From NCBI GenBank assembly GCA_037447655.1, contig JBBHKE010003540.1, positions 1 to 64,000 on the forward strand: a DNA stretch of 64,000 bases, written 5' to 3'. The notes below the pieces were generated by a model that was not told where the DNA came from, ran no database searches, and was given only the letters and a program-made list of their open reading frames with translations. Source of the DNA: Zygnema cylindricum (taxonomy: Eukaryota; Streptophyta; Zygnematophyceae; Zygnematales; Zygnemataceae). Positions 33,288 to 44,790 of this stretch are shown piece after piece; positions within the stretch are counted from its first letter, which is position 1; each line of letters opens with the position of its first letter. A program made the translations under genes and the position numbers.

Positions 33288-33701
33288 TCAAATTTTATTT
33301 TCAACTTTTTCTCTTACGAAGCTTAATCTTATGTCCATATGTTTTGCTTTGAAATGGTGTTTTGGATTGGCTGCAATTGCAATTGCAGCTTGGTTATCGC
33401 AAAAGATTTCATGCACTCCCTCCTTCATAAATCCCAGTTCTTGTAACAATGATTTCACCCACATTAGTTCTTTTACAGCAGAACAAGACGCCATATACTC
33501 AGCCTCCATAGTAGACTGAGCAACCACCTTTTGTTGCTTACTGCTCCAACAACAAGCACCTTCCCCCACATACAAAACATATCCAGAAGTGCATCTTCTC
33601 ATAGGTGCATCCCCATAACTGGCGTCACTCCAAGTGGTGATATCAGTGTGCTCTCCTCCCAAATGCAACCATAATTCTCTGGTTCCAACCAGATATCTCA
33701 T
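33288..33701 (-). pseudogene. Copia A pol, RNase H
   Basis: MRYLVGTRELWLHL leads into TTWSDASYGD (first Asp), QSTMEAEYMASCSAVKE (Glu), IFCDNQAAIAIAANP (Asp) and KHMDIRLSFVREKVE, the copia RNase H order. A stop separates it from the RT upstream. Confidence 0.9.
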
Positions 33702-33881
33702 AACTCTCTTGGCTGCCTCCTAGTCTCTCTTCCTAGGATCATTAAGACTCCTACTGAGTACTCCGACTGCTGCCGCTATGTCTGGCCTGGTACAGTTCAT
33801 AAAATAGATTAAGCTTCCTACGACCTGTCTATAAAGGATAGATTTCATGAACTCTCTCTCCTCTGGACTCATCTGATCGTC

Positions 33882-34880
33882 TTAGATCATCACTCCTTCT
33901 TCTACACTCCCATCACTTACTTTTTTCAAGTCCATGGGAGTGGTACAACTGTTAGCATTTTCCATCTGGAATTTCTCAAGCATATTACCTATTACTTCTT
34001 TCTGAGTAAGTCTGATAATCTTATTCCCCCTATCTCTCTCCATTTGGATCCCCAAAATATATTTTGCCTCTCCTAAATCCTTCATATCAAATCTGCCCCT
34101 AAGATCTTTCTTTAGCCTATTGATATTCTCCAAAGACTTACTTAACACAAGCAGATCATCCACATAAATTGCAATAAAAATGACACCATTCTCATCTTAA
34201 AACATATAGATGGAATGGTTAGAGCTGATCCGGATGTATCCCAGATCGGTGAGAAACTCATCTAGTTTCTTATTTCACTGTCGAGGAGCCTGTTTCAGTC
34301 CATATAAGGACTTTATGAGCTTGCAGACTTTGCTCTCTTCTCCTTCTTCCACAAACCCCTCGGGTTGCCTCATAAAAATTTCTTCCTCTAACTCACCATT
34401 AAGAAAAGCAATCTTAATGTCCATCTGGTGTATTTCCATGTCTTCCGCTGCTGCCAGACTGAGGAGAATCCTTACCGATGGGAACCGAACAACTGGAGCA
34501 AAGGTCTCCTCATAGTCAATCCCCTCTTTTTGGGTGAACCCCTTCGCTACCAATCCAGCCTTATACCTCTCAATTGTATTATCTGGGTTCAGTTTTAGTT
34601 TAAATACCCATTTACATCCAATAAGTTTTCTATCTGGAGGGCAGTCCGCTAGTTCCCAAGTATTTGCTTCCATGATAGAAGCCATCTCATCATTTATGGC
34701 TCTAATCCATCTTTCTTTCTCTGGACTATTCACTGCCTCTAAGTAAGACTGAGGCTCATCTGGGTGAGATAGCTTAGTTACCTTATGGGCAGCTTGTTTT
34801 TCGTGTATCCTTTTGCTGCTCCTCCTTCCTCCCTCAAACTTTGAAGCTGGAATGGATGGAAGTCTTAGATTTCTTCTCAC
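33882..34880 (-). pseudogene. Copia A pol, reverse transcriptase
   Basis: The first segment (34275-34880) contains KLIGCKWVFKLKLNPDNTIE, RYKAGLVAKGFTQKEGIDYEE, HQMDIKIAFLNGELEEEIFM (motif A Asp) and SLYGLKQAPRQ. The Trp codon normally next is a stop (TGA). The second segment (33882-34163 plus the bases just upstream) has IYVDDLLVLSKS, so the catalytic YVDD is kept, and LGEAKYILGIQMERD. Two in-frame stops separate the segments. Confidence 0.9.
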
Positions 34881-36853
34881 TGTCTCATAGGCTCCTCGTC
34901 CATGAAAACAGGTTCTTGTCCCGCTTCTTCTATCTCCTCGAAGTCTATAGGAGTATGTGAGGTTTCCGGTGAGTCTCCTGTATCTTCAATCTCCCCTGAA
35001 TCTGTAATCACGGTTTCACTCATGTCCCTTTCGGGAACTACCAAATTCTCATCACTTTCGGACTCAAATCTGATCCTTATCTTCTTTGTATATTTGAAGG
35101 GGTCAAATGACTTCCCTTCATCCATGACAACTAAGTGTTTGACCAGAATGATATCTTTCTTTGCTAAGTCATAGACTCTATATCCCTTAACATCCTCATC
35201 ATATCCCACAAAGTATCCAGGTTTTCCCTTAGCATTTAGTTTCCAGTTTTTCCTATCCGTGTCAAGACTGTAAACTTGGCTACCAAATACTTTAAGGTGT
35301 GAGATATCTGGTTTCCTTCCAACCCATCTCTCATAAGGTGTCACTCCCTTTACAGCTGAGGTAAGGACTCTATTCTTAGTGTAGTTGGCAAAGTTCATTG
35401 CTTCTGCCCAAAATCTCTTTCCTATTTTCTTTTCTGCCAACCTACTGCGCACACTATCTCCTAGTGTTCGATTCAACCTCTCAGCTACCCAATTTTGTTC
35501 CAAGTTATATGGTAAAGTTTTCTGGTGCTGCACTCCCTCATCTCTCAGATATTCCTCAAACTCGTTAGAGGTATATTCCCCCCCATTATCACTCCTTATC
35601 CTCTTAATGGGTGTTTCATGCAACTTCTCACTCCAAGCTTTATATTCTTTGAAGTAAGTTGATGCTTCAGACTTTGTTTTTAGAAAGTAGACTCTAGAGT
35701 ATCTAGACTAGTCATCAGTTATTCTCATCATAAACCTCTTTCCTCCAACCGAAGGTACTTTTGCAGGTCCCCAAATATCTGTGTGGACCAAATCTAACAC
35801 TTTCTCACCTCTATATGTGGCGGCTTTGGGAAAGGGAAGTCTGTGAGCCTTACCTTGAGCACAACCACTACAATCATCCATCATTTCATTATCCTCAAAC
35901 TGAATGCCATATACTACCACAAGCTTTTTCATTTCCCACAACCTATCAAAATGCACATGCCCCAACCGCTTATGCCAAATCATCACCTTAAGAACACCAA
36001 AATAATAATCATTCTTCTTTTCATTACTCAGGTTAAGCCTAAACATTCCTTGGCTACCCTTATCTGCTGTGATGTAAACTTCATTCCCATACTTAGCTGT
36101 AAAGACTCCCTTTCTGGTGAAAGTATCAAACTCTTTCTCATCTAACACAGACGTAGAGACAAGATTTTTATTCAGCTGAGGAATGTAAAGTACATCTGAG
36201 AATGTAAGTATAGAAGTCTTACCCTCCACTAAGACTTTCAGATCTACTGATCCCACTAGATCTGTAGTAACCACTCTTCCATCCCCATACTTTATCTCTA
36301 CAGTAGGAATCTTTCTTAGCTTAGTGAAGAGTTCTTTATCACGACACATATGCATGGATGCACCTGAGTCGATGATCCATCCTTCCTGTGGAGCTTCCCG
36401 AATTGCTCCAAGGGCACACTTCTGCCTCCGAGGGATCTCCTTCTCCTCCAGACTCTCGTCAAGAAGAAGCTCCCCATCCTCCTCAGAGGACTCATCCTCG
36501 GTTTCTCCTGACACTTTTGTAACCACAAGTGCCTTTTTTTTCCTTCCGGAAGAACCTCCTCCACGGTTCTCTTGGAGCCTCAGCTCTGATAGCTTGACAC
36601 AATCTGCAATAAAGTGTCCCGGCTTTTTGCAATAATGACAAAGACCCTTTGGGGGCCTTTGTCCCCCAGAATGATCTCTTTCCCCTCTATAAGGTTTCTT
36701 CGGGTCCTTCCCCCATCGGTCCCCTCTTGCTGCTAGAGCTTGAATGCTCTTTCCTCCTCTCCTAATCTCCATTGTGTTTTCCTGCACAAGTATCATCCTG
36801 ACTACTGTGTTCCATTTCCATGAACTATCAGGCATTCCCTGGACTCGGTACAC
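34877..36853 (-). pseudogene. Copia A gag C-terminus, protease and integrase
   Basis: One zinc knuckle CHYCKKPGHFIADC is followed by protease GWIIDSGASMHMC. The integrase zinc module follows, with MIWHKRLGHVHFDRLWEM and CSGCAQGKAHRLPF. The core has HTDIWG (D), IRSDNGGEY (D) and LEQNWVAERLNRT (E), where a Trp replaces the usual Gly. A single TAG at 35708-35710 cuts the integrase where DD-Y-SRY is expected. After it the frame is open to 34877 and covers the linker up to EEPMRQ. Confidence 0.9.
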
Positions 36854-36877
36854 TATGTTTTCGAACTCATCTGGTAA

Positions 36878-37502
36878 TTACATGATAAAGGTGTTAACTT
36901 TCATTTTCATTGTACCTGTCCACCCGCAACTTTCCATTTCCATATACAAACAAGAAAAATCATTACAGTAATCTAACATCTTTCCTCCTTTGTAAGTGTA
37001 AGTCAATAGCTTTTGCTCAGCCAACTGGAGCTCCTGAATAGTTCCAGCTCTATAAATCTCCACTAAACTCTCCCACAACTCCTCGGCCTTAAGAGGAGTG
37101 GCCAAACCTTGAGTGAGGTGCCTCAGAATGAAGTTCTTGGCAGCCATGTTTACATCCTCCCACATTTGAGTATCGTTTTCCACGGTCTTCACGGTCGCCG
37201 CTCCCGATGCTGTGGCAATAGGAGTGAGGGGTGTCTCCTTCCCTTTTTCCTTTTCGGACACACTGCTGTCCCCATCATCTGCCTCCTCCCCTAAGGCAGC
37301 CGTTGTTGCAGAAAAACCTTACTCCCCCAAATCCTAGTGGAGTTCCCGAAGGTGGACGTTTCACTTGTCCACTGACGATACCCCAGTATCGTTTTTCACA
37401 CAAAGCTCCCATCATCATGGTTTCCCAATAGATGAACCCAGATCCATTGAAGGTGGGCACCTTAGAGGGTGGGCCCATAACCTGCAATTCTGTGTCCTCC
37501 AT
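36878..37502 (-). pseudogene. Copia A gag, N-terminal part
   Basis: Starts MEDTELQVMGPPSKVPTFNG. The first ATG (37500-37502) is inside the 5' LTR and the second (37476-37478) is inside the primer site, both in one frame. FNGSGFIYWETMMMGAL matches the copia gag F-G-NY--W block. A frameshift near 37270 is followed by NMAAKNFILRHLTQGLA, the UBN2-like core and LDYCNDFSCLYMEMESCG. A stop at 36878 interrupts before the zinc knuckle. Confidence 0.88.
37468..37482 (-). promoter_or_regulatory. Copia A primer site complementary to the anticodon region of initiator tRNA-Met
   Basis: The plus strand reads GGTGGGCCCATAACC directly next to the 5' LTR. This is identical to the anticodon stem-loop of plant cytosolic initiator tRNA-Met (anticodon CAU), so the element RNA is complementary to it. 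Priming from an internal tRNA cut, not the CCA end, is known for Drosophila copia and relatives. The tRNA sequence is from memory. Confidence 0.8.
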
Positions 37503-38520
37503 TGGACTACAGAATACAGGAAGCCTCTATATAGTATTTAACTAACCCACTTTAAGCCACGACCACTTCTGCCCAAAAAGGCAAACTAACAATTTGATTG
37601 TACCCCTGTGCAACCTGGACTCCCCTGAGTCTGTAGCAAAAAGAATCACTGAAAACGGCCAACCAGCCGATAAGTTATGAGGCAGTAAAAATGCCAATTT
37701 GTACAAACTCTCAAAGGGAGAGGTGACTACCTACCAAAATTTTCTAAGTCCTGATTCTCTCTAATAACTCCTATCTACTGAAGTACGGACCAATCAGATT
37801 ACTGTATCGTACACAAAAGTACTACTGCCGATGTACCTTTTCTACGGCCTATGTACGACAAGGCTATTAAGTGGACGCGTGTCCGCTTTTCACTCGTCCG
37901 TACGTTCCTCGGAATTCCTATGACCGAATGTCATCTCTCCACGTGGCTCCAGGTCATGCCACATCACAAAACGCCAAAGTGACCACTACGGGATTTCGGC
38001 GATGATGTGCGCCGTTGGATTTTATGCGAAACGCAATCTTAGCCGTAATAAATACTTGCGCGACATTTGTTCCGATGTCGAAATAAAATGCGTGGTATCC
38101 GTTTTGAATTAGCATCGTACGACGTACTTTATAAAACTGAATCTATGTACGCCGTGTACAGTTCTAGTTAAATCAATTTTATCCACTCGAACTTAATATA
38201 TATCTATCACATACCATAGCACTTAGCATTGGTCCTAGTCTATTAGGATAAAGCTGACCGCTACCGATCAACTTGACGAACCGTAGGTACCGGGATCAAA
38301 TCTCTGGTCAGTCAAGTATATTTTTAGTAACCTACTAAAAATAGCTGTCTGTTGAACTAAGGCAGCCATGGATCAACCTTTCTCTCTTACCTTCAGTGAC
38401 TACAACAAGTATGGGAGCTAGAGAGCGGAGGTGGAGGCAGGCTGTCCGTCGTTTTTCTTTTCCTTTTATAAAAACATATTTAAACATAGAGAATACTCTA
38501 GAAATCTATAAATTTCAACA
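37483..38520 (-). repeat. Copia A 5' LTR
   Basis: 1038 bp, TGCAATTCTGTGTCC to AATTTCAACA on the plus strand. It carries the minus-strand promoter, but no convincing TATA box was assigned. Confidence 0.95.
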
Positions 38521-39437
38521 AGAAGGAGTTTGAAAACCAGGAGGGGGAGTGAAGAAAAGTGGGATATCCGTCGGGGACCAAATAACATATTTCAAAGGTT
38601 GGATTGAAAGGTTGAGTTCGGCTAAACGTCCTTGAAAAAACTATATGCCAACACGACTTGTTCCTTAGGTCCAGTAATGTGCATATTATCTGCAACTGAA
38701 GGAAAAGGGCAAGAAGGAAAAGCGGTTGCGGAAGCACGGAGGGCCTAGTAATGGGCGAGGGCGAACAAAGGTCCGCCCAAAGGGTCGCCTTAGCGTGTGC
38801 CGGTCGCAGAGGAGAGAGAAATGAAATCAACGTCGGGCGAGAAGGAAAGGTTGCTGGTCAAAAAATAAAAAGCCCTCACAAAGGGGAATAATTGGAGAAT
38901 CAGAGATGGGGCCGTCATAAGCTCTAAAAATATGACGTTGCGATCCACCGTATTGAAGGCATTGGAAACGTCGACTTGAAGGACCAACCAATCTGGATGT
39001 ACATCCAACAAAGCTCGAATCCCGTGGACCACGGCCTCACATCCTCCTCTCGTGGCTACTCCAAACTGATGAGGAGAGAAACAGTCATGAAATGCTGGTT
39101 GGAGCTGAAGACATATCGCACGAGTCACCAATCTGTATAAAACCTCTCCCACAACAATAGGGGCGATCCCTCCATTGGGTTTGGCGACCGCCACAAAGCG
39201 GGACGACGCGAGAAGATCACAAATCTGAGGGGGAACATCCCCACTAGCAATAAGAGAACATACTTAAAAAAACACATCGAACCCACGGGCACCCGATTCA
39301 GAGGGCAAAACATCACGAAACAACTCATACACTGTGCCCTAGCCCCCCCCGCCGCTCAAAGGTGAGGAGAAGAGCTAAGGGCCTTAATGAAAACCTCCCG
39401 ATCTAAATTAAAACTCTCAAAAGGCTCAAAGGCGTGG
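38521..39437 (-). pseudogene. LINE reverse transcriptase fragment
   Basis: Contains VAVAKPNGGIAPIVVGEVLYRL (finger region), PHQFGVATRGGCEAVVHGIRALL and the motif A block VDVSNAFNTVDR with its catalytic Asp. A GDPLGGPLFALAHY block (motif B) has a stop just before it. Motif C reads SVADNMHITG, so the second Asp of the usual ADD is Asn. Further stops follow. The sequence runs to PPGFQTPS at the copia A border. RT would copy the element RNA at the target site, but this copy cannot. Confidence 0.85.
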
Positions 39438-41088
39438 TGTCGTGCATGAGAGGCAAGCAAGCGAACATGCATCACAACCAGCAGAGTCATGCTAACCAAC
39501 ATATGTACCAGCGAAAACAATTATGAAAAGACAAAAATTATGTACACCATGAGAAGGAATAAAGGTGAAAATGACCCAAAGAGAGAAGGGGAAGAATACT
39601 CCCTTAGAGTAAAGTGGAAAGAGAGAAGGGGAAGAATACTCCCCTACAGTGAGTGGACCCAATAATTTATACTAAGCCGCAAGGTAGCCACTAGGCACTT
39701 GGGTCTTCCATGTATTCTCTACAATAGTTATCTCAAATGAAAGCAACGAGACAAAATAATCACTTCCAACCAAAACCAAGAAAATCAGAATTAACCAAAA
39801 ATGACACTTTCCCAGGAAAACCGAAATGCCACACACATAAATTCACTCAAACAAACGGTCCAGCTGTCCGGAGAAGGGCGCAGCTTGACAGAAGATGCCA
39901 CACCTCAAGCCTCCACTCCACCAATCGCCAAAAAGTCAAATTTGTAGGGAAACCTTTTGGACTCGGCCGAAGCCGTGTGGATTAAAAATGTCGTGCGTGA
40001 GAGACAAGCAAGCGAACATACATCACAACCAGCAGAGTCATGCTAACCAACATATGTACCAGCGAAAATAAATATGAAAAGACAAAAATTATACACACCA
40101 TGAGAAAGAATAAAGGTGAAAATGACCCAAAGAGAGAAGGGGAAGAATACTTCCCTAGAGTGAAGTGGAAAGAGAGAAGGGGAAGAATACTCCCCTACAG
40201 TGAGTGGACCCAATAATTATACTAAGCCACGAGGTAGCCACTAGGCTCTCGGGTCTTCCACGTATTCTCTACAAGAGTTATCTCAAAGGAAAGCAACGAA
40301 GGAAAATAGTCACTTCCAACCAAAACCAAGAAAATCGGTATTAACCAAAAATGACACTTTCCCAAGAAATCCAAAATGCCACACACATAAATACACTCAA
40401 ACAAACCGTCTAGCTGTCCGGAGAATGGCGTAGCTTGACAGAAGATGCCACACCTCAAGCCTCCACTCCACCAATCGCAAAAAAGTCAAATTTGTAGGGA
40501 AACCTTTCGGACTCGGCCGAAGCCGTGTGGATTAAAAATGTCGTGCGTGAGAGACAAGCAAGCGAACATACATCACAACCAGCAGAGTCATGCTAACCAA
40601 CATATGTACCAGCGAAAATAAATATGAAAAGACAAAAATTATACACACCATGAGAAAGAATAAAGGTGAAAATGACCCAAAGAGAGAAGGGGAAGAATAC
40701 TTCCCTAGAGTGAAGTGGAAAGAGAGAAGGGGAAGAATACTCCCCTACAGTGAGTGGACCCAATAATTATACTAAGCCACGAGGTAGCCACTAGGCTCTC
40801 GGGTCTTCCACGTATTCTCTACAAGAGTTATCTCAAAGGAAAGCAACGAAGGAAAATAGCCACTTCCAACCAAAACCAAGAAAATCGGTATTAACCAAAA
40901 ATGACACTTTCCCAAGAAAACCGAAATGCCACACACATAAATACACTCAAACAAACCGTCTAGCTGTCCGGAGAATGGCGTAGCTTGACAGAAGATGCCA
41001 CACCTCAAGCCTCCACTCCACCAATAGCCAAAAAGACAAATTTGGAGGGAAACCTTCCGGACTTGGTCAAAGCCGCATGGATTAAAAG
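39438..41088. repeat. Three tandem LTR-derived units of about 550 bp
   Basis: Units begin TGTCGTGC(A/G)TGAGAG at 39438, 39989 and 40539 (spacing 551 and 550). Each contains CAGAGTCATGCTAACCAACA, two nearby copies of AGAGAAGGGGAAGAATACT, TGGACCCAATAATT-TACTAAG and an end at GTGTGGATTAAAAA. Units 2 and 3 are nearly identical. The same sequence belongs to the LTR-like copies at 40768-42166 and 46449-47619, so the array consists of shortened LTRs lacking the minisatellite part. Confidence 0.85.
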
Positions 41089-42166
41089 CGAGGCATAAAC
41101 AAAGGCAAATATTTTTAACCTATCTAGCCACTATAGCTAGCTAGCAATAAGAAAGAGAGAGCATGAGCAATCGGTGAGAGAGAGAGCAAGAGAAAAGCTC
41201 CGCTGCCAAGAAAAATTTCTTGTCCAAAAGCTAAATTCTCTAAGTCTGAGAATTAGGCTAAGTAAGAGGTACGCTAGGCCTAAGCAAAATTAGCCTACGT
41301 CTAGTCTACTTTACATGCATGAAACTACTTAAGATGTTGGCCAATAGGCGGCCAACATCGTCTGCCGTACGCCTGACAAAATCCACCGTCTGAGGGTAAA
41401 AACCCTCCCTAACTACATGTATGCGCGAACCTACATAGGTTCGCGACTTAAATAAATAGATATATCGAAGCGTCGCTCGGAAATCGCGATTCGGCTCCAA
41501 ACGATACTTCGCGTCGATAATCATGAAATTGCGTGCATACGCACGAAACGATAAATACCGCACGAAATGAAACATATCGCACGACATATTCACAGAATCG
41601 TGATGCGTCGCCCAAACAATATATCGCGTCTATTCTTCGAAAATCATATACCTACGCACGAAATGAAAGCTATCGCACGAAAGTAGTATTATACTGCCAA
41701 ACGTGAAAATAAATGAATCGACGTGAAATCACACGTGCGACGAAACAACGTGAAAACGTGCGTGCATGCATAAAATCGTGCGTGCATGCAAAATACCGCG
41801 TGTGTGTGCAAAATATCGTGCGTGCATCCAAAATACAGCGCGTGCGTGCATTATATCGTGCGCGCACGGCGAATATCGCGCGTGCGGGCATGATATTTTG
41901 CGCGTGGGCAACCGACACAATGCGGCATGACAGCTGTCGTGCATGCGAGGCAAGCGAGCGAACATACATCACAACCTGCAGAGTCATGCTAACCAACATA
42001 TATACCAGCAAAAATAAACATGAAAAGACAAAAACTATATACACCATGAGAAGGAATAAAGGTGAAAATGACCCAAAGAGAGAAGGGGAAGAATACTCCC
42101 CTAGAGTGAAGTGGAAAGAGAGAAAGGGAAGAATACTCCCGTACTGTGAGTGGACCCAATAATTCC
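40768..42166 (-). repeat. 3' LTR of the gag-protease element
   Basis: Matches 46449-47619 from TACTAAGCCACGAGG to GCGGCATGACA (41922-41932), then continues with another start unit (41935-42166) to CCCAATAATT. On the minus strand it is preceded by AGAGTAGGGGGGGG, a good polypurine tract (about 42167-42180). The ends are not TG...CA at this border, so the exact LTR limits are uncertain. Confidence 0.65.
41755..41925. repeat. 20-bp CpG-rich minisatellite in the LTR, left copy
   Basis: About eight head-to-tail 20-bp units such as CGTGCGTGCATGCAAAATAC, diverged at a few positions. A related array is at 47345-47605. Because 20 is not a multiple of three, all frames give quasi-repetitive Arg/Ala/His/Cys-rich peptides. 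These are not genes. Confidence 0.9.
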
Positions 42167-42178
42167 CCCCCCTACTCT

Positions 42179-43514
42179 TTAGCCTGTAGAGAAGCTGGTC
42201 AACACAACTGAGGGCTTGGAACACATACAGAGGCAGGAGTGGTCAGCCAGGTTTAAAGATAATGGAGAAGAGAGGCACTCCATGTGGAACCCTTGATCAC
42301 CACCTGTACATGTATGCACCCTCTGCAAACTCAACATCTCGTTAGTATTGTTGTCCACCACATGGAGAATGTGTGGAGAGACCTTTGTGTGGATGGTATC
42401 CAAGAGATAACGCGAGTTGATGAGAAACCGGTGCTCGTTGACACTCTCTCCCAATGGTGGGGTGGCTGGAAGGATCCTTTCTGAGACAAGAGAGTCGCAA
42501 TTGTCTTCCCTTAGGTTGATACTGGAAAAAGCAGGGAGAGCGGAAGCCAAATGTGCCATGGTGGGCAACGGATTGCAAGTCGAGATAAGACGGAGGCAGA
42601 TTTTGCGTCCCGGAAAATTAGAGAGATGGTGAGAAAAGGTCTGATCATGCATATCGGCCCCCCCACCGATTCGTAAGATAACATTCTGTCCCACTAAGCA
42701 TTCGTAGTCGTTGCATTTGATGACCAATGCTCAGACAAAAACTTCCGCGGACTCACCCTCGATTCCGTTTTGGAATCGAAAGGTGAGCGGGTCCTTCGTG
42801 ATTCCAAGCACTGGCTCCGTGGTACCGGCTGAAGTGAGAAGCCGAGTAACAGTGGCTTGAAGCTTGTCTGCGGTCAAACCAAGCTTGAGGGCAAATCCGG
42901 ATCCGAAGATCACGGGTTTGGCTCCGGTGTCCATGAGAGGTAGAGAAGGAGCAACACCATTAACAGAGAAGGACTTTCGAGCTTTGTCCAAGAAACTGAT
43001 GTGAGGATCAAGGTCATGGCGCTCATCCGCTGTAACAGGTTGAATAACTGAGAGACAACAGTTTAGCTGCAACGCCCTCAAAGAGCGGCTGCAGCAAACT
43101 CATCAACAACAAGAGAGGCTTTGAGAACCTCATTAGGAAAGGGAGAGGCCCTGGGGGCTTCATCAATCATGGTAGAATTGATGCTTAATCGTTCTTTGAC
43201 TCGGTGTGCATCATGTATGGTACTATCCAAAATGGTGACGCTTCAGTCACTATGCAAGAAGTTGTGTCTAGTAGAGGAGAGAGAGATTCTTTCTCGAAAG
43301 AAAGTGGAATACGAGAATTCTGTAATTTACCGTCCCGATTGTGATCAGGCGAGCCTCTACCAAAGGTAGATGCATGTTGTTGGACAGTAGAATCCCGGAA
43401 GATTCGCCCGGCCAACAATGGCATGTGGACTACTGTCCTTGCCATTCCCGTGAAGTGGGGTTTCATTTCGGCCATGAAGGCAGCGAATTGCTCTTTCATC
43501 ATGGCGGCGATCAT
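42179..43514 (-). pseudogene. Gag-protease element: protease and C-terminal region
   Basis: LPLMDTGAKPVIFGSGFALKLGL is a retropepsin active site (DTGA) with typical flanks. It is followed, after a stop near 42731, by VIKCNDYECLVGQNVI-RIGG, which fits the second half of a gypsy-like protease. The frame then continues to 42179 without reverse transcriptase, RNase H or integrase motifs, and the polypurine tract follows at once. Upstream (43185-43514) is MKEQFAAFMAEMKPHF and a linker with stops. Confidence 0.75.
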
Positions 43515-43517
43515 GAC

Positions 43518-44790
43518 TTATAACTCGGCTTTTTCCCTCTCTCGTCGAGAGATCTTAGGCGGAGTCGCCTCTTTCTCTGTCTCGGTAGGAGGAGTGACCG
43601 GCTTGGCAGAACGGGCAAGAATTCCACCGTTTTGAATCTGATTCTGATATGAGAAATTATGGTCTTTAACATGGCAACGGTGGACATAATGTCCCTTTTG
43701 GTTGCAATGGGTGCATTTGGCTGACTTATCCGGACACATGCGGGCATCGTGCCCTATGTTTCCATATCGGAAACACAATCGGTCTCCGAAATTAAATGGC
43801 GGATTTCCCATGGCCGGCGTCTTTGGAGGCCTATTAGGAGGCCACGGATACCTCGGAGGTGGTGGGGATTGGTCAAATTGGTTTCCTAAAGATTCGGGAT
43901 TGTCATGAGCATCCCACCACGACGATTGCATCTCATACCTAACCACATATTCAGCCGCTTGCTCAAAGGTAAATTTCAGCCCATAGGTTTGACTAAGATG
44001 AGTCTTAATGAATATTTTCGATTGAGGAGGAAACTGTCCCACGAATTTTTGGACAGCCTCCGCATCGGACATAAGGTCCGGTAAAGCTTCTCGAAAGGTT
44101 CGATTCGAGCTCGTAAAGCAGGGGCAGTCTCAGCTGGCCTACGTTTGAGTTCATCAACTCCTTAACATAATCTGGATTTTGCATCCGTTATTCTTCTTGG
44201 AGAAGATCGAACATGACCGAAAGCGGGTCACGTAAAAGAATTAATCCTCCCGGTCTAGTTGGAACTGCCGCTCGGGCAGCCACAGCATACTGCTGAGGAA
44301 TCTCGGAGATGAGGGGAGAGAAAGCGACCCTAAGGTCAAACCGGTCTTGATATCGGAAGGCTAAGTCCCTCATTTATGTGTCATAAAGCATGCGTAAATG
44401 AGATAAGGACATGGTATCTTTCAATCCGGAAAAACAAAATTGCATCTTGCCCATAGATCCCTCTGAGGAGGAAGCCATGTCTTCAAAAAGAGGATACACC
44501 GGTTGTTCCAAATTTGGACTAACCGGAAATTGAAATGTAAGAGGATGAGAAAAGATTTCCTCTGAAAACTCTTCTTCGGTTTTATCTTGGTATAACCTAG
44601 AGGAAACCGAGGATAATGGTGCGAGAATGGTCAATATTGACCGAACTGACGGAGATTTAGAAGTCGCTACAGAAATTGGTGCGTTCGTAGACTCGGAAAA
44701 ACTAGAAAGATGTAAGTGCGGTGGACGGAAAACTGTCCCGCCGCGGGTAGATCCGGATTGATAACGTAAGTTATCCCAATCCGTGGGCAT
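43518..44790 (-). pseudogene. Gag-protease element: gag
   Basis: Three consecutive minus-strand frames broken by stops (44374-44790, 44188-44373, 43518-44072). The last has AVQKFVGQFPPQSKIFIKTH and FTFEQAAEYVVRYEM, which resemble a Retrotrans_gag capsid C-terminus. Two zinc knuckles follow. CTHCNQKGHYVHRC is complete, while CFRYGNIGHDARMC has Tyr in place of the second Cys. The protein would package element RNA. No RT was found anywhere in the element. Confidence 0.75.

Larger units (their letters stand above)
32109..38525 (-). mobile_element. Ty1-copia LTR retrotransposon 'copia A' inserted in the LINE
   Basis: The element is 32114-38520, with LTRs 32114-33152 and 37483-38520. It is flanked by the 5-bp duplication AGAAG (32109-32113 and 38521-38525). 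The minus-strand order is gag, protease, integrase, RT, RNase H, the full copia complement, but broken by several stops and at least one frameshift. The LTRs differ at roughly 20 positions by eye (about 98 percent identity), so insertion is much younger than the LINE it interrupts. Confidence 0.97.
30430..39437 (-). mobile_element. LINE (non-LTR retrotransposon), 5' truncated, split by copia A
   Basis: Minus-strand element in two pieces, 38521-39437 and 30430-32113. The pieces read on across the copia A insertion: PPGFQTPS at the right piece's end is followed by FDGIRVVG at the start of the left piece. The right piece holds RT fingers and palm, the left piece the thumb, a Cys/His cluster and a putative nuclease region. 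The 3' UTR ends in the hairpin at 30443-30458. The 5' end is cut at 39438 by another repeat. Several in-frame stops make it inactive. Confidence 0.85.

Noticed and set aside
40222-41008. Conserved 75-82 codon minus-strand frame repeated at 40222, 40772 and 46453.
   Set aside because: It lies inside the LTR-derived units and is similar only because these are recent duplicates. There is no known domain.
41670-42224. Repetitive Arg/Ala/His/Cys-rich frames, also at 47309-47730.
   Set aside because: They are the 20-bp minisatellite read in different frames. The peptide period follows the repeat and both strands are open.
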